Source of the DNA: Diphasiastrum complanatum
Lineage: Eukaryota > Streptophyta > Lycopodiopsida > Lycopodiales > Lycopodiaceae
Length of the DNA: 64,000 nucleotides
Assembly (NCBI GenBank): GCA_029204225.1
Contig: CM055110.1
Coordinates: 34,171,947 to 34,235,946 of the forward strand
Direction of reading: 5' to 3'
Shown here: one piece after another, positions 11,263 to 24,600 of the stretch
Layout of the letters: the number at the start of each line of letters is the position of its first letter
Numbering within the stretch: position 1 is the stretch's first letter
Position numbers and translations under genes: made by a program
The notes under the pieces: model-generated
Database searches by the model: none
Told to the model about the DNA's origin: nothing
What the model saw: only the letters and a program-made list of their open reading frames with translations

Positions 11263-14200
11263 GTGGGTTTAAATCTCGGAATCAGTCCACCTTTAACTAC
11301 TTCCCAATGTGAACATTTAGTCAAGTCTTGATTGTAAAATCATTTTGAACAACACCAGTCAAGGACATAGGAAAGAATTTAAATTTATCTTATGGATTAA
11401 CTTCACCATATACTTCACAAGATTCAATAAAGATTTTAAGAAATATAATTGGATCAAATAATCCAATATACTTAGGCAACTCTAACCGAGGAATTCATCT
11501 GATGATAGGATGTGGTTTGGTACTTGAACATCTGGTTCAAATTTTGATTTTGCAATTTTTTAAGAATTACTTAAAAATATATATATGGAAAACTCTAAAG
11601 TATAACTCTGCAAATGACATTGGATCCTAAATTTTTAGAGATTGAATATAGATTTTTCAATTACATTTTCTCTTTTGATTTGGTCTATAAAAAATTAATC
11701 ACTTGATGATAATATCAGAATTTAATTTGGAAATTTTTTTTGATCAAGTAATCGACACTCGAAAAATGAAATTTTCTCAAAGTTAAGTATCAAATCAACT
11801 CGGAATTTTTCACAATTTTGATAGTAGCTAGATCAGGTAGATCAGAACTCAGAAATGGTATTGGCGAAGGTTAACTCGGCGAGGGTTCTTCTATACTATT
11901 TTGAGTTAAAAAATCACTTAACTGGTTATTTCTGACAAATATGAAAAAATTGACCTTCGCTCGTCTGACTAGAGGTAGATCTGACAGAGATACAACTATG
12001 GTAGAACTGACGAAGGCTCTTTTGGTGAAGATTGAGATTTTTACAGCCTGGCGAGAGTTTAAATGGATTTTTTAAGCAATATAAATGGAACTAACCTTCA
12101 CCGAACTAAAAAATGATGGATTACTAAATTCAAAAATCTCAAAAGAGTTGGTGAACATTCAAGCGTATTTTGAAGAAAGATACTTATATTTTTGCAAAAA
12201 ATGGTAACTTTTTGACAAAAATAGTATGGTGGACTGACTGACGACATTGGCGAAGGTTCAGGCGAAGGTTCCTCTCAGAGAACTGATATTTTTGTAGAAA
12301 GGTGTAAAACTTTCAACAAAAGGTTATAAAAGACTAGTCCAGAACGTTCACTTTAGTCTTTTATTTTTAGAAATAACTTTCGCTGACCTGGCTATAGATA
12401 GATTTGAATCAGATCTATATACAATAGAATAGATGAAGGATGGTTTTTTGTATTTTTTTTTTATTTTAGGAGTTTTTTCACTATTTTTGGCTACTTTTTT
12501 TTTTCACTCTCTAGAAAATGGCTGGGAAGTAACCTTCGCCCTTCAAACTATAACTTCACTGCATCAGGGCGGTCCTACCTACAAGTGGGTGAACATTGGT
12601 TGTAAATGAACAAAAAGATATCAGCTCCTTATGAAGATTTTGCTCCTTTTGTCACCAAATTGCAGAAAAATCAACAATTTTTGTGGTTTCTCTGATTTCT
12701 TCAAATCTAAATGAGGCATGCCTTTTGCTAAGACCACAAGCGACAAGTTGGTCTCATTTGCTGAAGAAACACTTGTGTTGCTATTGAGCAAAGAGATCAT
12801 AGGCAACAATATAAGCACTATCTCAATCTAAACTTGGACATGTTGCTCTTTTGACCCATTAGACCATAATGATATTTAATACAATATTATGTCTAGCATT
12901 AATGGTGAGGTCAACATATGTAAAGCTAAAGCAAACAATCATGATGTGAACTTGTTGGTTGATTCTGACGAATCCCCAAGATACTCGGACAGAGCAACTC
13001 AACATCACCTCTCACCTTAGACCGAGGAGGTCTTTGAGAAGATGAGACTAACGAAGACTGAGAGCCGAATGCTAGTTAGGAATGACAAGCAAGAACTGTG
13101 TAAGCCTCATGGTGAATCCTGGAAGATGGAATGACCATGTAGGAACTAGTATTTCTAGGCAAATGTAATAAATGCAAGTAGACCCCTCTTAAAGAAAGTA
13201 GAGTGAGCCACCTTTTGATGGTGACCTCTAGTGGAGAGCATTATTCCACTTAGAATTTGTGAAATGTGGAAATTCCAATAGGATGCCACCTAAGGGGCTC
13301 TCTTGCTTATTTAAGAGACTCCCTCTTTGTGAAGAGGAGCTTTTTGTGTATTGTATCTACTCTATGCTGAAATGAGAAGAGCCTTCACGAGTTTGGTGCA
13401 TCCATTGAGCTCCTTGATCATGCTTGTTTCTTGAGTGATGCATTCATGATCTTGCCCTTCCCTGTTGTGGATTGTAGAGTGGATTAGATTTGTTGCTTTC
13501 CTAGAGTGGATTAGTTTTCTTTTCTTGTTTGTGGATTAATGTAGGAACCAGCATTCAAGTAAACTAAATAGGCTAGAAATGTTGTATAAATCTTGCATAT
13601 CCTCTAACATTCTAGTTCTTGATGTTCTATGTCCAAGAATCAAAAGACTGGTTGGTTTCTTGATTCTTGGACTTCTAAAATGCTGTAGGTTAGTTCTTGT
13701 TTCTTGTTTTGTCAATTTATGCAAGTGTAGTAGTGCTTAGGATCTGATTTCAGTTCATTTTGCAGCAAAGTAGAAGTAGGAATCCATCGTTGTTCAATTG
13801 AGCAGTAACGTAGATCATTTGTAGAACGCATTGGCTTGCATTCTAGTTGATTATGCATGTGGATTCAGTTCAAGAGAGACCCATCCGGATGTCCTCTGAC
13901 AGACATGACAAAATACTACAATGATAATCTGTCCCTTCTGCCTAATCCGGGCCTTAAAACAAGAAAGATAATCTCAAGAAGTGCCCACTGCCTCTGTTGA
14001 CAGGCAGAAGAAGAAGTAAGCAAGAAAGAACTAGTAAACAGATCCTCTAGAGCAGGGGCTCTGTAAACATAACCTTAGAATGAGATTGCAAATCTAGCGT
14101 CCACGGATGACACCACACCATATAATTACAAAATTTGATAGATTTTAGCTAAAACAATACATTAATTGTTGACATCCATCACTTATTTGGGTCAAAGATA

Positions 14201-14566
14201 AATTCATTACTAGCAAGAATAAATACAATGATTCCAAATTATAATCTTAATGCTTGAATTTTAGTGAGTGGGAAAAAGACTAATGCACATCCTGATTGTA
14301 CCAACAAAGTTCAATTCCGAAGATCGAGAAGCAACTATCCCTTCCTTTCTTGCTCCTCAAATATGTAGTTTGATGATATCCATAAAACATTCCCTACCAA
14401 AAGCATGTCAAGAGAGCTCAAATCAATTGAGGTACTAGTACTAAGTTAAATAGCTAGCGGTAAAAGACATACATAGAACTTTAGGGTTAATTAATTAGTA
14501 AAAGAGAACATATATCATACGAATTACCTATAATCTAGACACTATAAGATGGGCTTGAAGAAGAAA

Positions 14567-14570
<4 letters not shown>
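11263..14570. other. Intergenic repeat-like region, no gene found
   Basis: No coding stretch that I recognise. From 11,850 to 12,540 the motif GCGAAGGTT or its complement recurs at least six times. Around 13,138-13,410 there is LTR-like sequence with a TATTTAAG box and a start TGTAGGAAC that recurs at 13,541, but no partner LTR, primer site or polypurine tract. It is probably old retroelement debris; this is inference. Confidence 0.4.

Positions 14571-14625
<55 letters not shown>
14571..14625. repeat. (TC)n microsatellite
   Basis: Uninterrupted CT/TC dinucleotide run of about 55 bp, about 120 bp before the block duplicated upstream of the prolyl-tRNA synthetase gene. Confidence 0.95.
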
Positions 14626-14626
<1 letters not shown>

Positions 14627-15093
14627 GCTCTCTCAAAAAGTATCCGGATGATAAATCAACTACACAACCTTAGATAACAATAATTCACCTCTATTCTTGA
14701 CCAACTTTAGTAGCTATCAATCTCAGTTAGTGCCTTTTTTTGCTTTGTTTATGTGGAATAAGTTGATGTGTTAAGGCTATGCTTAATATGAACAAAATTA
14801 GTGTGTGCCTTCCTCCTTTCATGCATGAGAGCTATATGTCATCAATCATTGTTGTGCATGGATGTCAAAATGTTAACTTTTGTTGAAATTGCCAAAGGAT
14901 GTAGACCTCCCTTGCCGTGCAAGTTAGGGCAAATGCCAACTTACATTCACATGGCATCTCGTAGTGTAGACCTCCCTTTTCTTGTGGTGAGGCCTGCCAT
15001 GCAAGGCCACAAATTAGTCCCAAACCTAAGCACCACCAAGTCCTCTAATGAGTGATTAACCTCCTTTCCTCCTCTAGGTCTTTGACTTAGGTT

Positions 15094-15101
15094 TAGGGTT
15101 T
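15094..15101 (-). promoter_or_regulatory. Telo-box in ProRS promoter
   Basis: TAGGGTTT on the plus strand (AAACCCTA reversed), inside GGTTTAGGGTTTAAG. Telo-boxes are typical of promoters of plant translation-related genes. It is kept in the duplicate at 46,825-46,832. Confidence 0.6.
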
Positions 15102-15169
15102 AAGATTATGCTAAACCCATAACCCCCAAATAAAAATAAACAAAAGCTGAGTCAAAATTAGGGCAAAGC

Positions 15170-15617
15170 GATAAGAAGTGTGATCTCCAAGATAAAGGAG
15201 GAGAAAGGGATCAAACGAGGAGGAGGCGAGAGAGGGAGAGAGTTTGGATCGTAATTAAAGGCGAGAGAAGGCTGAGAAGAGCTGATCGTGACCTTGGAGC
15301 TGGAAGGAAAAGATCAAGGACGAGCAGATTCAGAGGTACATTCTTAAGCCTTCAATGATTTCGGCTTATCATAGACTTTTCCATTTTGTTCTTTCAATCT
15401 AGCCTCAGGTGATGGGAGCTCGATCAGAACTAGAAATAAGCTCTGGCAGAAAAGCAATTTTTTCTTCTTGCTGGCTTGCTCATTGCCGAGCAAGCAGACT
15501 ATTCTGTGCTAGCGTCGGCTTACTTGCTGTGTAGCCCGAAGAGGGGATTAATGTTAAGTTTAAGAACTCTTACCTCGTTCCCGGCTCTGATGCGGCGTTC
15601 TTTCTTTTGGTTTTCAG
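15170..15617 (+). other. 5'UTR exon and 5'UTR intron of ProRS
   Basis: A purine-rich leader ends at a donor AGATTCAGAG|GTACATTC (exon end 15,335). The intron runs 15,336-15,617 and ends TTTTCAG; the next exon starts 15,618 and carries the start codon at 15,637. The transcription start is not determined; 15,170 is only the approximate left edge of the leader. Conservation of both splice sites in the duplicate at 47,036 and 47,309 supports the model. Confidence 0.6.
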
Positions 15618-15636
15618 CCACCTTTGAGTTTCAGCA

Positions 15637-18600
15637 ATGGCGACGGAGGTACGCCCACCCTTTAGCCTTATGTTCATGTCTACAGATCTTTCCACGCTTA
15701 AGATTTTCTATGAACCTTTTCTAATTGTTGTTGCGACACCTATTATGGGAGTTGTCTGGGGAAATATTTGCTACACCAATCCTTTCATGTTTTATATAAG
15801 CGTTTTCTGAATTCTGTTTGGGATGCTAATATCTCAAACATTGTCCATAATGTTATTGTTCCCATTAAGTAAGCTTTCTTCTTAGAGATTGTGAGTGTGG
15901 CTAAGCTATAAGATTATTTGTGACTCTGGTTTTGCTTTGCGCCTATTGCCACCTGAGCAAGTCGCCCATTACAAGAACCTAGCTGTTGCCAAGCATGCGA
16001 CTCAGAGTGTTGTCACCCTACCACACCCATGTCAGTGAGTCTGTAGGAGCCCTCTCTGCAGACATCATGGAAGCTTTGGCTCATTCCCCAACACACTACA
16101 TTTTTGAATTGAGGACCTGTTGCTGTATACCTCAACAAGCATCCAACGGAATTGTATCTATTCCGTGCATGTACGGAATCTAACATCAACATGCACTGTG
16201 CCTACATCACAATTACGCAGAGTAGAGAGAAGTAGCCATGGTTGCATTATACACCTGGCAACCCAAAAAAATAGACTTATTGGATCATCATCTTCCTATT
16301 TTGTGTGTTGGAACCTTCGGCAAGTAGAGGAAGATAATTCTCATGCTATGTTGCTGCAATCCTGCAACATACAACTAGTAAATAGAGCTCACAAAGAATG
16401 GAAGAAAAAGGACGACAAACAGAGAGGCTTACCATCTATTCCCTACCACTATTAGGTCTGAACTTCAAGCCTTACTAGAAGTGGATTGATGGAGAGCACT
16501 TGAAAATAGAACGAGCTATGGTTCATTTTATTCTGATAGGTATTTAGGTTTTTAGCCCGAATGACATTCCATTGCAGTTTTTACGGCATAGAGCCCAATA
16601 CCAAATGTGCCAACTATGGTCATGGGATGTCTCAAGCCCTAACTCACAATCATCAATACCTTCAAGATACAGTTTTGTAGAAGCAAAATAGCTCTTGAAC
16701 TATCAGCTAAAATGCAATCATTATTAAGTCTCTTAAGAAATGCAAAGGCGGGATGCCAATAAGCATTGAAAGGAAGGAGGTTGGGTACTCTTTTGATTTG
16801 ACAAGCAAGATCAAGGCTGTAAAATTTTTTGTGCTTGTGATTTATACCTACTCTTGGGCACTTATGAAACGAGTAGTGACGTCGTAGCAATTGGTCCCGA
16901 TGAACATACATGTCTATCTATGAAGTATCTTAACCTCACTAATAGACACAACGGATGAAAGCTTGAAGGAAACTAGCTATGGGAAGCGTCATCAATACAA
17001 GGAAAGCTTAAGCACCACAAGAAACCACGAAGCAAATGCTTGCTCATCATTACCTTCCCTTTAAGGAAGGTTCTTCCTCCTCACTTCTTCATGCATGAGT
17101 AAACCACACAGTTCTTCAAATGAGGGAAGTTCCTTCGTTTCTGAGAGACTCATGACATAGCCTTGAAAAGCATTTGACAAGCTATTGAGACTATGTCCCT
17201 ATCACTGATACACCCTCCAACTACAACAAGTTGGTCTTGAAGATTCCTGATCTTTGTAATGTGCTCAGCAATTGAATCACCGGAGTCCATTTTGACTGTG
17301 TAGTTTGTTCTGCAGATAGAGGACTTGAGTCGTATTGACGGTCTCATACATAGACCTCAATATCTCCCAAGCCGTGACACACCTAATGTGAGGAATAATT
17401 TTATCCCCATCACAGAAAGGTTGATGATACGATGTGCCTTTGATCCTCCCTTGATGTAATTTTTCAACTTAGGTTCAAATTTGGAATAGGCTCAAGCCTT
17501 GTGACTGTCCCAACATTCTCTATCCATGAGAATGTTCTGCATCTTAAACTTTCACACCTTTTAAGTGAATCTACTCGACTTATTGAGTATACTCTCACTC
17601 TTCACCTCGATCGGATCTCCCTACAGTAAGTGCACCCTACTTCTCCACAAGCTGCTCTCGTCAAGTTGCTCAGAATCCAGAGACTTTAGTATGGCTACGC
17701 TCCTCTTATCACCAGCTGTCCAACTATGCATCTTTGCTATTCAATTTATGCCTGATGAAAGTGTTTTATGCAAATTACTGTATGATCAGTGTCTGCTAAA
17801 AGTCTCACTATTCTAGAATCTAGATTAGCATTGATATATTTCTCTTCTCGATTCTCGAAGGGTATAAGTGAAGACCTGTTGGGGTTTGTTATTGCAAGTT
17901 TCAAACTAGTCACTTAGGTGCAAGGAAACAGAATCACAGCCATCGTTTTGGTTTTGTTTTTATTTTTAACATGCATTATTGAAGACTCTTTGTTGATGTT
18001 TTATACTTTGTAATATGTACGTACTATGTACATGGATATTGTACAAGAACTTTACATGTATTATGTTTTTGGCATGTTTAATCTTGTTGCAGGCTGTTGT
18101 TGATCAGGTAGCTGGTGAATTGAATGATGCTTTAAAGATTGACAAATCAGCTACACCAGATATGGTTCATGCTGAGCAAAAGCATAAGAAAGAGAAAAAA
18201 GTGAAAGAAAATGAAAAATCCAAAAAGGCCACCAAAGCGAAGATGGAGGCGAAGAGTGCTGGAGGTCTCATCATTTCTTTACATACCACTATATTTGAAC
18301 TCTACATTCACATTTTTCCATAGGACAAGAAATGATCAATCTCTAATAAATTGAGCTATTACTTTTTTATACTGAATAACCTTTAGTTTTGGGGCCTTTT
18401 TGTGCAGCCAAAGATTCAAAAAAGGATACCGGACTTGGTTTGACTGTCAAAAAAAAAGAAAATTTTGGAGAATGGTACTCTGAGGTAAGGTTCTGTATGA
18501 CCATAATGTGTTCAAAAATGAGAATGAGCTTTTTAGATTGTGTAATTCATTTCGATGAGAGAAGAGGATCTGTACTATCATCTATGTGGTCCTTCTCCTC

Positions 18601-21600
18601 TTTTTTATGAATGGTTTTGAACATTTGTTCATTCCTTTCTTGTTGAAAGGATATACGTTCTGTCCTTTATAAGATTCCATGGTGGATCAGGGCTAGAAGT
18701 TTGGTTTATTGGAGTAAAGCTTTTGACATTATTTCTGGTTGATGTACAGGTTGTTGTCCAGGCTGAGTTGATTGAGTATTATGACATTTCTGGATGTTAC
18801 ATCCTGCGTCCTTGGTCTTATGCTATATGGGAGTCAATCAAAGTAAGTCACAAAATCGTTTGAGTTCTGAATTGCTCTTGTAGTTGCTAACAGGAAGTAG
18901 ATGAATTGGAGGCAGCACACAGTTCTAACTTATTATTTGTTAAAGTATTTGTTGATTTTGTAGACTGGCAATTAATGAATTCTTTTCTCCAGGATTTTTT
19001 TGATGCAGAAATCAAAAGGATTGGAGTGGAGAATGCATACTTTCCTATGTTTGTTTCGCAAAAAGCTTTGACACAGGAGAAGAATCACATTGAAGGCTTT
19101 GCCCCAGAGGTATTTTGTATTTACTGAGCCAGTTCTTGAAGTGTTGGAAATGAATAATAGTTATAGTTTCATGTATTTATGCAGGTCCGTGGGAGCATTT
19201 TGTTGAACTCTTTATAAACAAAATAGATCATGAAAGTCTTGAAGTTATGTTGGTGCCATGATTAATGTTGGCGTCAAGTAGTTTGGAGCAATTTGTTTGA
19301 GAAGTTTTGTTGTCAATGACTAAAACACATAGTTTTGTATTAGATGTCTGTAGACCAAGCAAGTTCCGTTTGTTTTAACCTTTAGTCTTTCTGGTGTGGA
19401 CTTATTATTTGGCATGATGAATGGAGCTGTGTGGCTTGGCTAATTCAGATGCTGCACGTGCTTCTTAATGGAGACAGACAATCTTAGCAATTTTTCTATT
19501 CAATGGACAAATTTGAGCTCTCTAAAAGGTTACCACCGTCAACCTTGATGTTGCACATTCTTGCGTTCTACAGATCAATCAGCCCTGATTCTCTCTAAGG
19601 GAAAACTTGGATTTATTTATGATAATATCAGATTGTCAAAGAGTCATTTGCCAATGGCCATCCAATCACCAATTCTACGTCGGAAGCTTGGAGGGGGTAG
19701 TCTACTGGAGTTAAAAATTTCCTTTGGTACTTTTCTGCACCGCTCCCTTAGCCCTCTGGGCTTATTTTAAACCGGATCTTCATATCTTTCCATCAGTTTA
19801 CACATACCTTTACATCATTGTTCATATTGCAACCTATCCCTTAGCTTTATGCAGCTTCTGGCCTCTTAGAGATCAATCAATCCTGATTTTTACACAAGTA
19901 TGAGGAATTTTTATTTGACAAAGTACCCTTAATTATGTTGAGATGATTAATCAGACTCTTGAAGAAAATCATTTTCCATTAATAACCATCAACGCTACAT
20001 GAGAAGCTTGAAGAGGGCAATGTAGGTACTTTTGTGTATGGCTCCTTTTGTCTTCTGGGGTATTACTTTAAGTTGGTTCTTCATGTTTCTCCTATCAGTT
20101 TGCTCCCCTCAAAATGCCAAATGCAGAAAATAGTTACGATGGCCTCCAATTTTCTTCATTGCTAACCTGAACATGAGTAGGCATATCATATTCGTGCTAT
20201 GCATTTGTGAATTGATGGTCTAACACTGTGGGTGGATCCCATAGATTTCAAGATGGCACGACTCCTCAGTTATGTTTGGGTACTACTTTGACTTAACATA
20301 ACTCTTTGACATTCCATCATGTGAAATTATTTTTTGCGATATTTTGAACTATAGTCAATTTAGAGGTGTTTTTGATTATATTTTGAACTATAATCAAATT
20401 ATAAGTGTTTTTCATTAAGGATGTGGATACGTTTATATGTATAATGCAAAGTGACGTGACCAGGTAGCTTGGGTTACAAAGTCAGGCGACACTGAATTAG
20501 AGCTGCCAATTGCAATACGACCAACAAGTGAAACAGTGATGTACCCAATTTTTGCTAAATGGATTCGTGGTCATCGAGATCTACCACTAAAATTGAATCA
20601 GTGGTGCAATATTGTACGGTGGGAGTTTAAGCATCCAACTCCTTTTATCAGGTGACCTATCCTCAATATTTAACCCTCTGGATACTTTTAAAGTATACAG
20701 TCTTTTGATCAGTCCTTTATCACACAACTTAGCTTACTTTGGTAGACAGCAAAGTTTTCTTGGCTGTCACAGGAGGAGAAACATCCTGAGTTTTGGCATC
20801 CAGTTCAACCTTTTTTAGACTGTCATACAATCAGATGCAATTTGCTTGTGCAGTTTTGTTTCAGAACAACAACTGACACATAGAGCCCTGGAATTTTAGA
20901 ATCAGTTATTATTTAGGGTACTTTACAGGAGCACTTGATCTCATCTCTTAGAGTTTGACCTTCTTTGGAAATCAGGAGTCGTGAGTTCTTATGGCAAGAA
21001 GGTCACACTGCATTTGCATCGAAGAGTGAAGCGGACGAAGAGGTACGCAATGGTCGGAATCTCAAAAAAGCTACGTCATCATTTAAGTTGAATTTTATAG
21101 CTGTTTTGAGCAGTTTTTTTTGAAATAGCTTCTTGTATAGCCCGATTTCATCTTACTGCGTGGGCAAAAAATGTCCTTTTTATTCTTTGACAAAATCCTG
21201 GCATAGATATAGGTACTTACAATCCTGGAGTTCTATCGAAGAATATATGAAGAGCTTTTGGCTGTGCCTGTCATTAAGGGCATCAAAAGTGAAGTTGAAA
21301 AATTTGCAGGAGGCTTATATACAACCACTGTGGAGGTGAGAACTTCTGAGCTTCTCGTGAACCTTTTTGACAAAAAAGCACCAACTTATTTTCCAAATCA
21401 TGTCCAATAAGAAAGAGAACAGAGTGGAAAAGCATTTCTGCATGAATTTCTTATTATTTATTGTTTTTGGGCAGGCTTATATTCCAACCACAGGAAGAGG
21501 TGTTCAAGGAGGCACTTCTCATTGCCTCGGTCAAAATTTTGCAGAAATGTTTGATATCAGTTTTGAAGATGAAAAGGGTGAAAGGAAGAAAGTTTGGCAA

Positions 21601-24600
21601 AATTCCTGGGGTTTAACTACTCGAACGGTACTATTTGATGAGAGCAAAAGTTTTCAATGAATACAATGTACTGGGATTAAAAAATTTCTCCAATTGTACA
21701 TGATACACATTTAGACCAAAGGAATTTCACATTATTGTTTTGTTTGTCTCTGTCTAGAGTGCCTGCATTTTGGTATGGGACTGGATGACCAATTATCAAA
21801 CATCCATCACACAATACACTAGATAAACATTGGAATACTTATCAGAACTTTGAAAGCAAAATTAATGAACAGTCGAGGATTAGCACAATCAAAGAATCGG
21901 TTGGAATCAAAGAACGTTTTTTTTTTGGTTCCTTTCTGATTAAAATCGGATCCAAACAATTCGCGATTCGTTTGCCAACAAATCACGATTCATGAAAAAA
22001 CTATCGTTGTTATCATTTGATGTAGTTGGTTGGTAGTCCACCCAAGAGAATCCAGATTTCTCAAAACCAGAGTAGCAACTTATGCTTGTGTACTAGAATT
22101 ATGTGAGCATAAGCGATATTTACTTTCTAATATAGTACCTTTTTATGCTTTATTTGGTATTTTTTTTACCCTCTTTTACGGTCATTCTTATTCTGTTGTA
22201 AGTGCCACCTAATGAAATTACTAGCACTTGCATTCTGAATTACAAATATTTTTCATATCACAAGGAGATATATTAAAGTTGTGAAAGTCTTGTAGATGAT
22301 CCTTATTTTTTCCATGAGGAAGTAGGGACTTCGTTTTAGTGCTGGCGTTCGTCATGGCTGAGTTTGCCATTTGCGTCTGGAGAAGTGATAGAAACTCAGT
22401 ATGTTTGGTCATTGTACAAATCTATGAAAGCTAATGTGGACATATGTCTGCGTATGGGACCTGCCATTGCTCTAGGCTGCTGACAACATGAATAGGAATG
22501 CAACGTTTGGTCCATGCTACACATGATGAAGTTGATGGTCTAAGACTTTGTGGTTGGACTCCATAGGGTTAAAGATTGGACTTCTCCTTTGTTATGTCCA
22601 GTACTATTCTAGACATAACATCGATATATGAAAAAGTCACACATTCCATTCAGTTTTGTCTTTGAAACCCGTGTAATAATTGATGAAGCCTGAGTTTGAG
22701 GTCCTGGCAATGTTATTATGAAATGTTATGAGGGAGAATTTGCATAAACAATAATGGTTAGTGGTCTATTTTTTCAAACTCATGTTGACTTTGCGAATCA
22801 TTTTGATGTTTCTTTCATGTAGATTGGAGTCATGGTTATGATCCATGGGGATGATAAGGGGCTGGTGCTCCCTCCAAGAGTCGCACCAGTGCAAGTAATT
22901 GTGATTCCAGTACCATACAAGGATATAGACTCAAATGCTTTATTTGGGGCATGCACTCATACATCTGAGCTTTTGCGAAAAGCTGGTCTGAGAGTAAAAG
23001 AAGATACAAGGGACAATTATTCACCTGGATGGAAATACTCACATTGGGAATTGAAAGGTGTTCCCCTTCGAATTGAGATTGGGCCAAGAGATTTGACAAA
23101 TAAGCAGGTGATTCTTGGAACTGTACCAGTTCTTTATTTAATGATCTCTACATTTTCGACTTTAGTTATTAACTGCAATTTGTTTCCATGAGACAGAAGT
23201 GTCAAATACTTCTTCACATTCAATGTAGGGTTTGTACTTCTATTTCCTCTACCTAGATCTTGGCTGCTTTTCAAGAGTATTCACATCCAATTGCTATCTG
23301 CTATCATGTTATTATTTTCGGCAGATGGTAAATGGTAAGTATGATGAAATACTTATTGGTTATTTGTGGTAGGTGCGAGTTGTTCGCCGTGACAATTTTG
23401 CGAAGGAGGATGTACCATTAAGTGACTTGGTTTCTCGTGTTACCGATTTACTTGAGGACATTCAAAGCAGCTTACTGGAGAAAGCAAGAAAAGAGAGGGA
23501 TTCCTGTATTGTGACTGTCAATACCTGGGATGAATTTGTTGCAGCTTTAAATGACAAGAAAATGGTTCTAGCACCATGGTGCAATGAAGTGGTACGACAA
23601 GTTCTTCTTCCCTTGGTGCTATTTATTGAGAGTTTTTGCTATACGTGCATATGAGTCACTTTGATAAGATATTCCAAAATTTATTTCCCTTTTTGTAATG
23701 TTTTTGGTGTTTGTTTTTAGTCACTTTCATCCCTTATATAATAACTCCTATCGTTCAACATAATAAGTTATCTTTATTTACGTGAAAAGAGTTCTTTTTA
23801 TGCTCTTTTATTTGGAAAGAGAGCACCTTTCTGCTTAGTTTAGTTTCCTGCTTGCTGCTAAGGATTGTCAGTACTTGGTGTGTGCGCCAGTAAACTTTTG
23901 TTGCTAGCAGTTGTCTGTCTTGTAGAGATGAATCAGCTGAACCTTCATTGTATTGAATATACTTTTTAAATTTTCTATGAAATAGACATGTCAGACAGTG
24001 TTCAGCTTTTCAATTTCTTGCACAGAAGCAGCAGTTCGGCCTTAGAAAGACTTTTGCATTCATGCATGAAGAAGTTACTGATCTAAGATTTCTGGGTGGA
24101 CTCTTTAAAATTGAAGTTGCATGTCTCTGTAGTTATGTCAGGTACTATCCTGGACATAATGTGGGACATATGTAGAGGTATGGATGGACCCTGAAATGTG
24201 CCTTCAGGGTGACATATGCTTTGGGCAAGCTGCTAGTAAACATGGAAAAATCAGTTGAAAGCTTGTATGGTGGAGAAAAGACTTGCAGGTTCCGTGAGCA
24301 GAATATGAATTTGGTTTCTACTAGTTCATAGTTTTTGGTCTGTTTATTTATCTTGTTGAATATGCCATTTTGAGCCTCTGATATCTTTGATCCCTCTACA
24401 GTAGCTCTAAATAGTCAATACTTGAAACTCACTAGTGAATTTTGACTTAACCAACCAGTGACATTGTGGGGAACAGTTTAAGTGATAATGCAGCAGGCTG
24501 AACTTATCTCATGTACATATGTCACTGTGCTTTTTAACAGCTGTATCTGAGCTTAGCTCTGCTTTTGAGATAATTGCATTCCTCATTCTTTTTTGATGAA

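Larger units (their letters stand above)
14743..15974 (+). repeat. Promoter/5' block of ProRS, copy 1 of a duplication
   Basis: This block is repeated in the same orientation at 46,621-47,676. It covers upstream sequence, telo-box, 5'UTR exon, 5'UTR intron, the exon with the start codon and the first part of coding intron 1. Homology starts at CTTTGTTTATGTG and stops after CGCCCATTACAA (15,963-15,974). The distal copy lacks roughly 130-150 bp that are present here around 14,880-15,040. Confidence 0.9.

Noticed and set aside
13138-13545. Possible LTR between two TGTAGGAAC starts
   Set aside because: The similarity is limited to about 15 bases, with no primer site, polypurine tract or matching end.
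22836-23099. Minus-strand 87-codon frame
   Set aside because: Shadow of ProRS exon 10, which is strongly supported on the plus strand.
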